64,000 nt of DNA from Rhodospirillaceae bacterium (GCA_020638575.1 JACKIH010000003.1:1097501-1161500); one strand, 5' to 3'. Numbered from the stretch's first letter, positions 1 to 11,200 are shown. Made by a program: numbers and translations. Notes: generated by a model not told the origin, from the sequence alone.

Positions 1-1
1 G

Positions 2-2632
2 CTCGCCGGGCCGACCTACAATTCCTCACCACAGCTCTTCATGTGCATGGTGTTCCGTCAGGTCGAATGGTTTCTCACCTACGGCAACGGTGCCGATGCC
101 GCGGTGGCCTATTCGGCCTATGCCATGGCCTTGTGCGTCGTCGCCCGCAACTACGAGGAAGGCTATGCCTTCGGGCGGGTGGCGCTGGACCTGGCGGACC
201 GCTTCAACGTCGATCACCTGAAGGCGCAGATCTACCTGAACGTCTACCTGTTCGTGCATCACTGGCGCCATCACCTGGCGGAGTCCCTGCCCTACTTCAC
301 CGAAGGGCAGCGCATGGGGCAGAACCACGGCAACCTGTTCTTCGCCGCCGTCCACGCCCACGTGTACTGCCACCACAAACTGTTCACCGCCCCGACGCTG
401 ACGGAAATCGACGCGGCGATGGAGGATCGGCATCGGGCGATCGTCTCCGGCGGGCAGGACCATGTGGCGCTGTGGACGCGGATCTTCTGGCAGTTCGTGC
501 GCAACCTGCAAGGACCGAGGGAGGACCCGACGGCGCTGGTGGGGCCGCTGTTCGACGAGCGGGAGAACCTCGATACGATCCAGGACAGCAGCGATAAGAC
601 GCTGATTTTCGTCTATCATTTCATCAAGCTGATGATCTGCGTGATGTTCGGGGACCGTCCGGGCATCGTGCGCCACCTGGTGCCGGCCGAACAGTTCCTG
701 TTCGCCGTGGTGGGTATCGTCCACGTCCCGGTGTGCCACTTCTTCGCCTTCCTCGGCCGCCTTGAGCTGCTGCGCGGGCCGGATGGCGTGGCGCCGGACG
801 AGCGCCAAGCGATGCTGCAGGCCATGCGCACCAGCACCGCGCAGATGGCCGAATGGGCCGCCAACGCACCGATGAACTATGCCCACAAGCACGCCGCCAT
901 GGCCGCTGGTCTGGCCGACCTGGAGGGCGACGGCGACGAAGCGGTGCGGCTTTACGAAAGCGCCATCGCGCTGGCGCAGACCCACGGCCATGCCTGGGAC
1001 CGCGCCATCTGCCTGGAGCTGGCGGGCCGGCATTTCCTGGCGAAGGGCCTTGACCGGGTGGCCGGGATCTACCTCGCCGACGCATCCGCCGGCTATGCCG
1101 CGTGGGGCGCCCACGCCAAGGTGGCGGCGCTGGCCGAAACCCATGGCGGCCTGCTGGCCGGCGCGCCGCCGTCCGGACCGCACGCCGCACCGCAGCGTGT
1201 GGAAGCCGACCGCCGCAGCCTCGACCTGAAGACGGTTCTGAAGGCGTCCCAGGCGATCAGCGCAGAGATCGTGCTGGACCGCTTCCTCGACCGCACCATG
1301 CACACGGTGCTGGAAAACGCCGGGGCTGACCGTGGGCTGCTGTTGCGCGTCGACTCGGCCGGCGACATCCATCTGTGGGCCGAAACCAGGTTCGGCGAGA
1401 ACGCCTCCATCGCATCGCCCGCGGCCGACACCGACCCATCGGACCGGCTGCCGCTCAGCCTGGTCAACTACGTCGCCACCACCCTGCACACCGTCATTCA
1501 CACCTCCGAGCTGCCGGACCCGCCCTTCGTCGACGATCCCTACCTTGTCGACCACGGCGTCTTGTCCGCGCTCTGCATGCCACTGCGGAGCCGCAACCGC
1601 CTCGTCGCCCTGCTCTACCTGGAGAACACGCTGACCTCCGGTGCCTTCACCGCCCGGCACCTGGAAATCCTGGAGATGCTGGCCAGCCAGATCGCCGTCT
1701 CGCTGGAAAACGCCAGCCTCTACGAGGACCTGGAAAACCGGGTGGCCGAGCGCACCCAGAAGCTGCAGGAGAAGATGGCCGAGCTGTCGCAGGCCTACGA
1801 CTCCGTACGCCGGGCCCGCACCCGCCTGGAGGAGCAGACCGCGGAACTGCGCCTGGCCAAGGCGGTGGCCGAGCAGGCCAACCAGTCGAAGAGCGAGTTC
1901 CTGGCCTCGGCCAGCCACGAACTGCGCACGCCGCTGAACGCCATTCTCGGCTTTGCCGAAATCCTCAGGGACGGCGGCCTGGGGCCGCTCGACGCCGCGA
2001 CGATCAGCGATTACGCCGGCAGCATCCACCAGGGCGGCAGCCACCTGCTGGCGGTGATCGACGACCTGCTCGACCTGGCCAAGATCGAAGCGGGGCGGAT
2101 GGCTTTGGAACTGGAGCCGCTGGACGTGGGCTTCGAAATCCAGAACTGCCTGCGCCTGGTGGCCCAGCGGGCATCCAACCATGGCCTGTCGATCACCTGC
2201 GAGCTGGCGCCGGCACTGCCCCGGCTGACCGCGGACCGCCGCGCCATCCGCCAGATCCTGTTCAATCTGCTGTCCAACGCCATCAAGTTCACGCCCGACG
2301 GCGGGTCCATCGTGCTGTCCGCCGGCAAGGGCAACGCCGCCACCATGGTCATCACGGTGGCCGACACCGGCATGGGCATCGCTCAGGAGGAGATCGGCCG
2401 CGTGTTCGAGCCGTTCCGCCGCACCCGGGCGTCCGAACGCCAGGGCATCCAGGGCACCGGGCTGGGCTTGCCCCTGGTCAAGGCCATGGTGGAAGAGCAT
2501 GGCGGGCACATCACACTGGCCAGCACGCCGGGCGAAGGCACGGTGGTGACGCTGACCTTGCCGCTGACCCCCGCCGACAAGGCATCGGTCAGCGATCCGA
2601 GCCGCATGCAGGCGGCCGCACCGGCCGTCTGA
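2..2632 (+). CDS. TPR-GAF sensor histidine kinase, C-terminal part (5' truncated by window)
   Basis: The frame is open from the first base, so the start lies upstream of the window. The visible 876 residues begin with an all-helical TPR-like region (about 1-390), the usual middle part of very large serine/threonine kinase-ATPase-histidine kinase fusions. Then come a GAF domain (about 410-570), a coiled coil, a HisKA domain with the H box SHELRTPLNAILGF (phospho-His near residue 639), and an ATPase domain with N box LFNLLSNAIKF, G1 DTGMGI and G2 GTGLGLPL. There is no receiver domain. It should autophosphorylate and pass phosphate to an unlinked regulator. Whether a Ser/Thr kinase and AAA module lie upstream cannot be seen here. 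The next gene is convergent. Confidence 0.9.
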   Translation, partial: LAGPTYNSSPQLFMCMVFRQVEWFLTYGNGADAAVAYSAYAMALCVVARNYEEGYAFGRVALDLADRFNVDHLKAQIYLNVYLFVHHWRHHLAESLPYFTEGQRMGQNHGNLFFAAVHAHVYCHHKLFTAPTLTEIDAAMEDRHRAIVSGGQDHVALWTRIFWQFVRNLQGPREDPTALVGPLFDERENLDTIQDSSDKTLIFVYHFIKLMICVMFGDRPGIVRHLVPAEQFLFAVVGIVHVPVCHFFAFLGRLELLRGPDGVAPDERQAMLQAMRTSTAQMAEWAANAPMNYAHKHAAMAAGLADLEGDGDEAVRLYESAIALAQTHGHAWDRAICLELAGRHFLAKGLDRVAGIYLADASAGYAAWGAHAKVAALAETHGGLLAGAPPSGPHAAPQRVEADRRSLDLKTVLKASQAISAEIVLDRFLDRTMHTVLENAGADRGLLLRVDSAGDIHLWAETRFGENASIASPAADTDPSDRLPLSLVNYVATTLHTVIHTSELPDPPFVDDPYLVDHGVLSALCMPLRSRNRLVALLYLENTLTSGAFTARHLEILEMLASQIAVSLENASLYEDLENRVAERTQKLQEKMAELSQAYDSVRRARTRLEEQTAELRLAKAVAEQANQSKSEFLASASHELRTPLNAILGFAEILRDGGLGPLDAATISDYAGSIHQGGSHLLAVIDDLLDLAKIEAGRMALELEPLDVGFEIQNCLRLVAQRASNHGLSITCELAPALPRLTADRRAIRQILFNLLSNAIKFTPDGGSIVLSAGKGNAATMVITVADTGMGIAQEEIGRVFEPFRRTRASERQGIQGTGLGLPLVKAMVEEHGGHITLASTPGEGTVVTLTLPLTPADKASVSDPSRMQAAAPAV

Positions 2633-2686
2633 CCGCATGGGCGCCCGCCGGACGGGCAATCGCCGCGACCGGCAGGTCCTCGCCCG

Positions 2687-3697
2687 TCAGAAGACCACGT
2701 GGCAGGCGCCCCAGGAGTAGCCGACGCCGTAGCCAACCAGCAGCAGGCGCTGGCCGCGGCGGATGCGGCCGGCCTCGATATGGGCCTTGAGCGCGAGGGG
2801 AATGGAGGTGGAGACGGTGTTGCCCACCTCCGCGTAGTGCTCCACCAGGCGGTCTTGCGGAATGGCCGCGCGCGCCGCCAGGTGGCGCAGCATGAAGCGA
2901 TTGGACTGGTGCGGCACAAACCAGTCGATGTCGTCCAGGCTGGCGCCGGCCGCCTCCAGTGCCTCGCCGATCACCGCCTGTACCGCCGTGGCGGCGAACA
3001 GGAAGATCTCCCGGCCGTCCATGTGGAGATTGTCGAGCGACCGCACGGACCCGCCGGCATCCACCGTCTCCACCGCGGTTTCGGCAGACCGGGGCAGCCG
3101 GGCGCCGCCCGCCGGCACGATCAGGTTGTTTGCTCCCCGCCCATCGGTGCGCAGCACGAACGGACCGAGAGAGGAGCCGGCAGCGGCGTCCGCGCGCTCC
3201 ACCAGGGTGGCGGCAGCACCGTCACCGAACACCAGGCGGTTGGCATGGTCGCGCGGGTTGATGAAGCGGCTGTAGGTGTCGCCGGTCAGCAGCAGCACGC
3301 GCTCCGCCCGGCCCGCTGCGATCAAGGCGTCGGCCAGGTCGAGGCCGAACACATAGCCGCTGCATCCCAGGTTGAAGTCGAAGGCACCGATCTGCTCGGC
3401 GAGCCCCAGCCGGGCCTGCAGGATGCACGCCCCGGTCGGTAGGACGTGATCGGGCGACTGGGTGCAGAAGATCAGGTACTGGATGCCGGCGCTGCCGCTG
3501 CGCTCCAGCAGGCGCCGTGCGGCTTGCTCGGCCATGTCCAGCGCCGTCATGCCGTCGGTGCAGATACGGCGGGCGACGATCCCCGTGGTCTCTTCCACCC
3601 GCGCCACCAGGGCCGGATCGAACACCCCGCACAGGTCTGCGTTGGTTACCACCTGGGGCGGCAGATAGACCTCGATATCGGCAATCCGCGACGGCAC
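2687..3697 (-). CDS. 3-oxoacyl-ACP synthase III (FabH-like)
   Basis: This 336-residue KAS III-fold enzyme condenses an acyl-CoA starter with malonyl-ACP. The catalytic triad is visible: Cys112 in FNLGCSGYVFG, His263 in FVPHQSNRF and Asn293 in EVGNTVSTS. The start is GTG, preceded by GGGGAG. It is the last gene of a minus-strand run of MBOAT acyltransferase, acyl carrier protein and this enzyme, separated from the ACP gene by 28 bp. That context points to making a dedicated acyl chain on the neighbouring ACP for transfer by the MBOAT enzyme, not to housekeeping fatty acid synthesis. The product is unknown. Family assignment is secure; the role is inferred. Confidence 0.9.
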   Translation of the reverse strand: MPSRIADIEVYLPPQVVTNADLCGVFDPALVARVEETTGIVARRICTDGMTALDMAEQAARRLLERSGSAGIQYLIFCTQSPDHVLPTGACILQARLGLAEQIGAFDFNLGCSGYVFGLDLADALIAAGRAERVLLLTGDTYSRFINPRDHANRLVFGDGAAATLVERADAAAGSSLGPFVLRTDGRGANNLIVPAGGARLPRSAETAVETVDAGGSVRSLDNLHMDGREIFLFAATAVQAVIGEALEAAGASLDDIDWFVPHQSNRFMLRHLAARAAIPQDRLVEHYAEVGNTVSTSIPLALKAHIEAGRIRRGQRLLLVGYGVGYSWGACHVVF

Positions 3698-3725
3698 CGC
3701 TCCCCACCCCCCGGCTAGCGCGTGG

Positions 3726-3971
3726 TTACGCCGTCTTCGCTGCGATCAGCCCGGCGATGCGCCCCAGGGTGTCGAAATACGACCCTTCGAACCGCTCGAA
3801 CTTGAGCGAGAAGCGCTCCTCGATGGCGGTCATGAACGCCATGGTGTCCATGCTGTCGATGCCGGCGTCCTGGAGGTTCTGTTCGGCGGAGATGGCGCCG
3901 AGGTTCCTCTTCCGGGGAAACGACTCCACCAACAGGGCGCGCAGATCGTTCACCAGTGTCGTCACATCCAT
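3726..3971 (-). CDS. acyl carrier protein, dedicated
   Basis: This is an 81-residue acyl carrier protein. Ser40 in DAGIDSMDTM is the expected phosphopantetheine attachment site (family DSL/DSM motif). It is less acidic around the helix II region than AcpP and carries an FPRKRN stretch near residues 18-23, so it is probably a specialised ACP. It lies between the MBOAT gene (upstream, 84 bp) and the KAS III gene (downstream). The likely role is to hold the acyl group made by the KAS III enzyme for the membrane acyltransferase. The start is ATG, about 10 bp after GGGGGC; the Shine-Dalgarno is modest. Confidence 0.88.
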   Translation of the reverse strand: MDVTTLVNDLRALLVESFPRKRNLGAISAEQNLQDAGIDSMDTMAFMTAIEERFSLKFERFEGSYFDTLGRIAGLIAAKTA

Positions 3972-4055
3972 GGCCGTTGCCCCCTTCCGGCACCTCTTGA
4001 CGCGCCGCCCAACCGGACGCGCGCGCCTCCCCCAGCGGCCGTCCCCTCCGGCCGG

Positions 4056-5375
4056 TCAGAACCCGAACATGCGCGGCAGCATCGTCAGGCCGCCGTAGTT
4101 GTGATCAAAAACGAAAAGGCAGGAAAGCGCGAAAACATGAACGACGATGACGATGCCAAGCCCATGGACCAGCCATGAATCGCGCAGGAAGAGCCGTCCG
4201 CCCCAGACGTAGATGGCGTCGTCCAGCGCCTGGTGGCGCTGCCAGAAGGCGCGGAGCTGGTGGGTGGCCTCGAACACCGCCACCTGGAGAATGGGGAACA
4301 GCAGGATCGCCGTCGCGGACGGGAAGTGCCAGAAGCCGCAATAGGCGAACACGCAGAAGAAGCCGAGGTTGCGGTTGCGCAGCCCGCCCACCGGAAAGAA
4401 CACCTCGTCGCGCAGGAAGGCCCCCGTCTGGATGTGCCAGCGCCGCCAGAACTCGATGACGTCGCGCGAGAGAAACGGCCAGTTGGAGTTCTCCGGAACG
4501 CGGATGCCCATCATCAGATTCATGCCGATGACACCGTCGCTGAGGCCGGAAATGAACAGGTACATGCGCAGCACGTACAGGTACATCATCAGCCAGAGAT
4601 GCCCCGGATCGGCGTTGGCGGCATTGAGGAACAGCTCTTCGGCCAGCGGCCCGAAATAGCCGTTGGGATAGAAGAACTCCTTGTTGATCCAATGGAAAAT
4701 GACGAGGAACTTGGCGATGCCGATGGCGATACGGCCGGCGCCGATGGCGCGGTTGCGCCAGGTCAGCCGCTCCTTGCAGGTGGACACCTCGTGGTCGAAC
4801 TGCAGAAAGGTCTGGTAGGGCCCGAAGCGGAACGACGCGATGTGAACCACGTAGAGCAGGAAGCGGCGAAAGGCGCCGGCCGCGAACGGGTCCACGCGGC
4901 GCTCGCAGGCCATCCGCACGTAGTTGATCGACTTCAGGGTGACGAAGGCGGCCCCCCAGAACTGGGTGACCTCTCCCCACGTCATGCGGCCGTCGAACGG
5001 CGGCAGGATGACGAAGAACAGCGGCAGGTACATCAGGTGGATGACCAGCCACCCCACCGCCAGCGGCCGCTCGGGGCTGCGCCGCCGCTGCGCCCAGCCC
5101 TGCAGCAGCCGCGCCGTCAAGAACACCACGGCGGCAGCCCCCAGCAGCAAACCGGTGAACACCAGCCCGGTCAACACCAGGAAGCACACCAGGCTGAAGG
5201 CGATCAGCACCTCGCGCACCCGCGCCTGTGCCACCAGAGGCACCAGCAGGGCACCGAAGATGCCGACGTTGATGGCCATCGGCACCCGCACGATCTCCAG
5301 CAGCGGCTCGTGCGAAACGTGGTGCACCTGCGCGCTGTCCAGAGCGAAAATGCCGTAGAGCCAGACGTCCAGCAT
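4056..5375 (-). CDS. MBOAT family membrane O-acyltransferase
   Basis: This 439-residue polytopic membrane protein has about ten hydrophobic segments. MBOAT hallmarks are present: WRRWHIQTGAFLRDEVFFPVGG-type amphipathic loop (EFWRRWHIQTG, then LRDEVFFPVGG) and the putative catalytic His in AYCGFWHFPSAT. AlgI, DltB and PatA relatives move acyl groups across or at the inner membrane onto polysaccharide or teichoic acid hydroxyls. I start at the ATG at 5375. An in-frame extension to 5636 is possible, but its sequence is Arg/Pro-rich and unlike a membrane protein. Downstream are an ACP and a KAS III gene; upstream, beyond a 350-bp repeat-bearing gap, is a sugar epimerase. An acyl-modified surface glycan is the likely product. 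The acceptor is unknown. Confidence 0.85.
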   Translation of the reverse strand: MLDVWLYGIFALDSAQVHHVSHEPLLEIVRVPMAINVGIFGALLVPLVAQARVREVLIAFSLVCFLVLTGLVFTGLLLGAAAVVFLTARLLQGWAQRRRSPERPLAVGWLVIHLMYLPLFFVILPPFDGRMTWGEVTQFWGAAFVTLKSINYVRMACERRVDPFAAGAFRRFLLYVVHIASFRFGPYQTFLQFDHEVSTCKERLTWRNRAIGAGRIAIGIAKFLVIFHWINKEFFYPNGYFGPLAEELFLNAANADPGHLWLMMYLYVLRMYLFISGLSDGVIGMNLMMGIRVPENSNWPFLSRDVIEFWRRWHIQTGAFLRDEVFFPVGGLRNRNLGFFCVFAYCGFWHFPSATAILLFPILQVAVFEATHQLRAFWQRHQALDDAIYVWGGRLFLRDSWLVHGLGIVIVVHVFALSCLFVFDHNYGGLTMLPRMFGF

Positions 5376-5629
5376 GGAGGGATCTTTGCCGTGTTGGCCG
5401 CGGATGCAAGGCGGGCCGACCCACCGGCCGGCCACGATCAATGCACCCGGGCGCGCGGAACGCGGCCGGGTGGGACGCCGGCGGGAAGCGGCCAGCCACC
5501 GGTGAGAATTCCCGGTCCGCGGCTGGCCTGATCGGAGTGAGAGAGTTTGCCGCAAACCGGCAGCGGCCGAAACCCATTGCGCATCCGGTCCGCCCTGCTC
5601 CGGCGGCGGAGCGGCTGGGACGGTCGCCG

Positions 5630-5737
5630 CAGTCAATCGGTCCAGTCAACCGGCCCAGTCAATCGGTCGCGGTCAGCCGGCCCAGTAAATCGGCCCAGTA
5701 AATCGGCCGCGGTCAGCCGGCCGCGGTCAGCCGGTGG
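5630..5737. repeat. eight 13-14 bp degenerate tandem repeats
   Basis: Eight head-to-tail units lie between the epimerase and MBOAT genes. The consensus is C(A/G)GT(C/A)A(A/G)(T/C)CGG(T/C)C with an occasional extra G. Units begin at 5630, 5643, 5656, 5670, 5683, 5696, 5710 and 5724. The last unit contains the epimerase stop codon (complement of 5727-5729). The rest of the 5376-5629 gap shows no convincing gene. The array could be a protein-binding array or a slippage-prone spacer. Confidence 0.8.
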
Positions 5738-6749
5738 CGTAGTGCTCGCGGTACCACGCCACGAAGCGGCCGACCCCATCCGCCACCGACGTGGAGGGTG
5801 TGTAGCCGGTCAGCGTCCGTAGCAGGTCGGACTTGGCGTAGGTGGCCTGCACGTCGCCCGCCTGGATCGGCAGCATGATCTTCTCCGCCACCCGGCCGAG
5901 CGCACGTTCGATGGTAGCGACGAAATCCATCAGGTTCACAGGCTGGCCGCCACCGATGTTGACCACCCGCCACGGCGCCACCGGCGACAGCGAATCGCCG
6001 GGGCTGGCCGGCACCCCCATCACCGGCACCCGCTCGATCAGGCGCACGGCCGCCTCCACCAGGTCGCCCACATAGGTGAAGTCGCGCAGCATCTGGCCTT
6101 GGCCGTACACCTCGATGGGCGCGCCCGTCGAGATCGCCTTGACGAACTTGAACAGGGCCATGTCCGGCCGCCCCCAGGGGCCATAGACGGTGAAGAAGCG
6201 CAGCACCGTCGTCGGGATCGACCACAGGTGGCTGTAGTTGTGGGTCATCGCCTCCGCGGCCTTCTTGGTGGCCGCGTAGATGGTGAGCGGAAAGTCGGTG
6301 CGGTCGGTCTCCTGGAACGGCATCGAGGGGTTGCCGCCGTAGACCGAGCTGGTGGACGCCAGGATCAGGTGCTGCGGCGGCGCCGCGCGCACCGCTTCCA
6401 GGAGGTTGAAGGTGCCCACCAGGTTGGCGTCCACATAGGCGCGCGGGTTTTCGATGGAGTAGCGCACGCCGGCCTGGGCGGCGAGGTGGACCACCAGGTC
6501 GGGCTGGGCGGCGTCATGGGCGGCCGCCACCGCCGCGGCGTCTTCCAACAGAAAGACGTGCTCGGTGAAGTCGGGCGACTGCTTGAGGAAGCGGTGGCGG
6601 GCCTGCTTCAGCGCCACGTCGTAGTAGGGCGTGAAACCATCGATGCCGATCACCCGCCAGCCGTCCTGCAACAGCCGTGTGGCCAGGTGGAATCCGATGA
6701 AACCCGCGGTCCCCGTGAGCAGCGCCGTGCGGCGCCGGTGTTCGGCCAT
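5727..6749 (-). CDS. NAD-dependent sugar epimerase (UDP-glucuronate 4-epimerase type)
   Basis: This 340-residue extended SDR has the Rossmann motif TGTAGFIG at residues 12-19 and the catalytic YxxxK in TIYAATKKAAEAM, followed by FFTVYGPWGRPDMA, typical of UDP-glucuronate or UDP-glucose 4-epimerases (CapI/WcaG group). It would supply an epimerised nucleotide sugar for surface polysaccharide. Its ATG lies only 2 bp from the family A repeat at 6752, so there is no normal leader or Shine-Dalgarno. The repeat may have replaced its native upstream region, or the true start may be internal. The exact substrate cannot be told from sequence. Confidence 0.88.
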   Translation of the reverse strand: MAEHRRRTALLTGTAGFIGFHLATRLLQDGWRVIGIDGFTPYYDVALKQARHRFLKQSPDFTEHVFLLEDAAAVAAAHDAAQPDLVVHLAAQAGVRYSIENPRAYVDANLVGTFNLLEAVRAAPPQHLILASTSSVYGGNPSMPFQETDRTDFPLTIYAATKKAAEAMTHNYSHLWSIPTTVLRFFTVYGPWGRPDMALFKFVKAISTGAPIEVYGQGQMLRDFTYVGDLVEAAVRLIERVPVMGVPASPGDSLSPVAPWRVVNIGGGQPVNLMDFVATIERALGRVAEKIMLPIQAGDVQATYAKSDLLRTLTGYTPSTSVADGVGRFVAWYREHYATG

Positions 6750-6751
6750 GG

Positions 6752-6917
6752 CTAGTGTCCCGATTCCGAAGTTCGCAAGATCTCAAACCCAGGCCCTAAG
6801 CGAACTTCGGAATCAAAGGGACACTAGCAATTTTATGAGTCGAGTGTGGTTTCTGGATCAGAAGTTCGCTTCCCATCTGGTGTCGTGACCGAACGAACTT
6901 CTGATCGACCACACTAG
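6752..6917. repeat. dispersed double-hairpin repeat, family A, copy 1
   Basis: This 166-bp element starts CTAGTGTCCC and ends ACACTAG, giving a 7-bp terminal inverted repeat. Hairpin 1 pairs 6752-6776 with 6800-6827: 25 base pairs, interrupted only by an AAA bulge. Hairpin 2 pairs 6845-6868 with 6894-6914 with a small internal loop. A related copy lies at 19780. It has no ORF, so it is a MITE-like or BIME-like element or a structured RNA. It directly abuts the epimerase start codon. Confidence 0.85.
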
Positions 6918-7038
6918 ACGCTTTCCCCAACTGCGGCAGGCGGCAGGCCGCTCCGGACTGGGGCGGCCTTGTAGCATGGGGCTGGGGGGCTGCAAACGGC
7001 GGGCGGCGCCGGTCCGCCCCCTTCAGCGGCCGTCGCGA

Positions 7039-8109
<1,071 letters not shown>

Positions 8110-8278
8110 GGGGACTCCCTCGGGCGACGATTGCGCGCCGCAGCCGGCGCGACCGAAGCCGACAATGGACCCCGTGCGGTGATCGTTCCAACAGAACAAA
8201 GCGAATAGAGCGATCTGTCCCGGCGATCAGGCGGACCGCCGGAGCCGGGCCGGGTCAGGCCGGGCCGGGCCGAGAGGC

Positions 8279-11200
8279 TCAGGAAGCGGCCGCGGCCAGA
8301 TCGTCTTGCGGTTCGGTCCCCATGGCCGCCCGCACCTTGCGGGCGAACTCCGCGCGGCGGAACGGCTTGCGGATGAGGTCCCGCTCGGTGCCGACGCCGC
8401 CTTCCGCCAGCACCCGACCCTCGGCGAAGCCGGACATGAACAACACGTTGAGGCCGGGACGCTGCTGGCAGGCCCGCTTCGCCAGCTCGGTACCGCTGAT
8501 GCCGCCGGGCATCACGATATCGGTCAACAGCAGGTCGAGGGGCGGCGCCGTTTCCAGGATCTCCAGGGCGACCAGGCCATTCTCCGCGGTCAGCACCCGG
8601 TAGCCCAGCGCTTCCAGCATCTCCTGGGCAAGCTCGCGGATGTTGTGCTGGTCTTCCACCAGCAGGATCGTCCCTTCGGCGCCGGCGTAGTCCTCGAACC
8701 CCTCCACGACCGTCGGCTTCTCGTCCACCGAGGTGGCGGCGCGGCGCAGGTAGAGGTCGATGGTCGTGCCGTGGCCTTCCTCGCTGTAGATCTTCACGTG
8801 GCCGCCGGACTGCTTGACGAAACCCATGACCATGCTGAGGCCGAGCCCGGTGCCCTTGCCCACCTCCTTGGTGGTAAAGAACGGTTCGAACACGCGGTCC
8901 AGCATGGCTTCGGGGATGCCGGTCCCGGTATCCGACACCGTCACCAGCACATAGTCGCCCGGCTCCAGGTCCACCTCGTGGCGCGTGTAGTTGGCGTCCA
9001 GGTGAACGTTGCTGGTCTCCACGAACAGGCGGCCGCCGCCCGACATGGCGTCGCGCGCGTTGATGGCGAGGTTGAGCACCGAGGTTTCAAGCTGGCCGGG
9101 GTCGGTGTCGGTCGGCCACAGGCCGGCTCCGGGGTTGAACGTGAGTTCGATGGTCTCGCCCAGCGTCCGCTGCAGCATGCCGCTCATGTTCTCCAGCAGG
9201 TCGTTGACGTGGACGATCTTCGTCTCCAGGGCCTGGCGACGGGAGAAGGCCAGCAGGCGCTGGGTCAGCATGGCGCCGCGTTCGGCCGCCTCCATGGCCG
9301 CCTTGGCCCTGCGTTGCGCCCGCGGATCGGACTCGACCGTCATCTCCAGCAGCTCCAGGTTGCCGATGATGACGCTGAGCAAGTTGTTGAAGTCGTGGGC
9401 CATGCCGCCGGTGAGCTGCCCCACCGCTTCCATCTTCTGGGAGTGGATGAGACGCCGCTCGATGACCTTGCGCTCGGTGACATCGGTCAGCACCGCCATG
9501 GCGCCGCTGACGCCTCCGCTCTCGGAGTACACGGCGACGGCCGAGATCTGCGTGTCCAGCACCTCGCCGACCTTCGTTGCGACCCGCACGTCGACGTGCT
9601 TGCACTCTCCGGTCTCCGCGAGCCGCTGCATGCAATCGCGCATGTAGGCATCGTCCGTTTCGGAGACGAAGAAGGCCGTGAGCTTGCGGCCGATCACTTC
9701 ATCGCGGGCGTAGCCCAGTTTCTCCAGCCACTGGTCGCTCACGCTCACCAGGTGGCCGTCGCGGTCGATGGAGCAGAGCATGGCCGGGGCGGAATTGTAG
9801 AAGACGCGGTAGCGCTCCGCCGCGGCGCTGCGCTGCTCGTCGGCCTGCTTCTCCGCCGTGATGTCGTGGGAGGCCACGAACACAAAGCGCTGCCCGGTGA
9901 CCGGATCGACATAGGGCACCCGGTTGGTGACGATCCAGCCCTGCGTCCCGTCCGCGGAAAGCGACGGCTCGACCACCCCTATCCTGGCAACCCCACTGTC
10001 GATCACCTCCAGGTCCTGGGCGTGCAGCTTGGCCGCCGATGCCGGCAGCAGATCGTAGAAGTTGGCACCCTCGGCCTCATCCACACTGACGCCCATGAAC
10101 TCGGCCGCCGGCTGGTTGAGCCTGAGGATATGGTTGGTATCGTCCTTGAACCAGATGCGCACGGGTACGTGGTTCAAGATCATCTCGGCATCTTCGGTGC
10201 GGTGCCTGAGCTGCTCTTCCAGATACTTGCGCCGGCTGATGTTCTGCAGGGTGCCGGCAAAGAGCGTCGGGTTGCCCGCTTCGTCGCGATGGACCTCGCC
10301 GATGGCATGGACATAGGTCCAGCCGTCCAGGCCAGGATCGCGCTGGATGCGATATTCAGTGTCGAAGGCCGTGCCCGATTGGATGGCCTTACGCACCGCC
10401 TCGGCCACCTGCTCCCGGTCCTCGGGATGCATGCGGGTCAGCAGATCGTCGTAGACGGGCTCGAAGCTGTCCGGCTCGACACCGAAGATGCGGTACATCT
10501 CGTCCGACCACTGAATGCGGTCCTCCTGAACGTACCATTCCCAGCTTCCCAGATGCGCCGTCGCCTGGGCACGGCTGAGGCTTTGGGCGGTCCGCTCCAG
10601 CCTGGCGGCCTGGATTTTCTCTTCCGTGATGTCGATGGTGGCGCCGGCCAGGTGGCGGTGCTGGCCCTCGCCATGCCGCTGCGCCTTGCCGAAGGTGCGG
10701 AACCACCGGTATTCGCCGGACTTCGTGCGCATCCGGTATTCGATCGTCCAGCGGCTGCCCGTCGCCGTCTCGCCATCCAGGAAGTCCTGGAGGAACTCTG
10801 ACACGCGCTCCAGGTCTTCCGGATGGAGGTGGTCCCGCCAGATGTCGAAGTCGAAGGAGACCTCGTCGGGCGTGTATCCGAGCTGGCGCAGCCAGCGCGT
10901 GGAGTGCCAGGTCTGGCGGTTCTCCGCGTCCCAATCCCATAGCCCGATATTGCCCGCTTCGGCAGCCAGGGCCAGACGAGCCTCGCTTTTCTGGAGGTTC
11001 TCCATTGCCACCACCTTTTCCGCCAGCGTCGAGCTTACTTTCCGCACCGTGGGTGCCAGGATGAACGCACCGAGCAGGCCAAGTAGAACGACGGTCGAGG
11101 CCCAAGCGACAAATTCCAGGACGCGCAGCCGCGCAAGACCCGCTTCGCCATTGATTTCGTAAGCGGTTACGGCCGCTTCCAGGCCCTCAATCAAGGAGCC

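Noticed and set aside
5376..5636. 87-residue N-terminal extension of the MBOAT protein
   Set aside because: Arg/Pro-rich sequence without membrane character. The ATG at 5375 starts right before the first hydrophobic segment.
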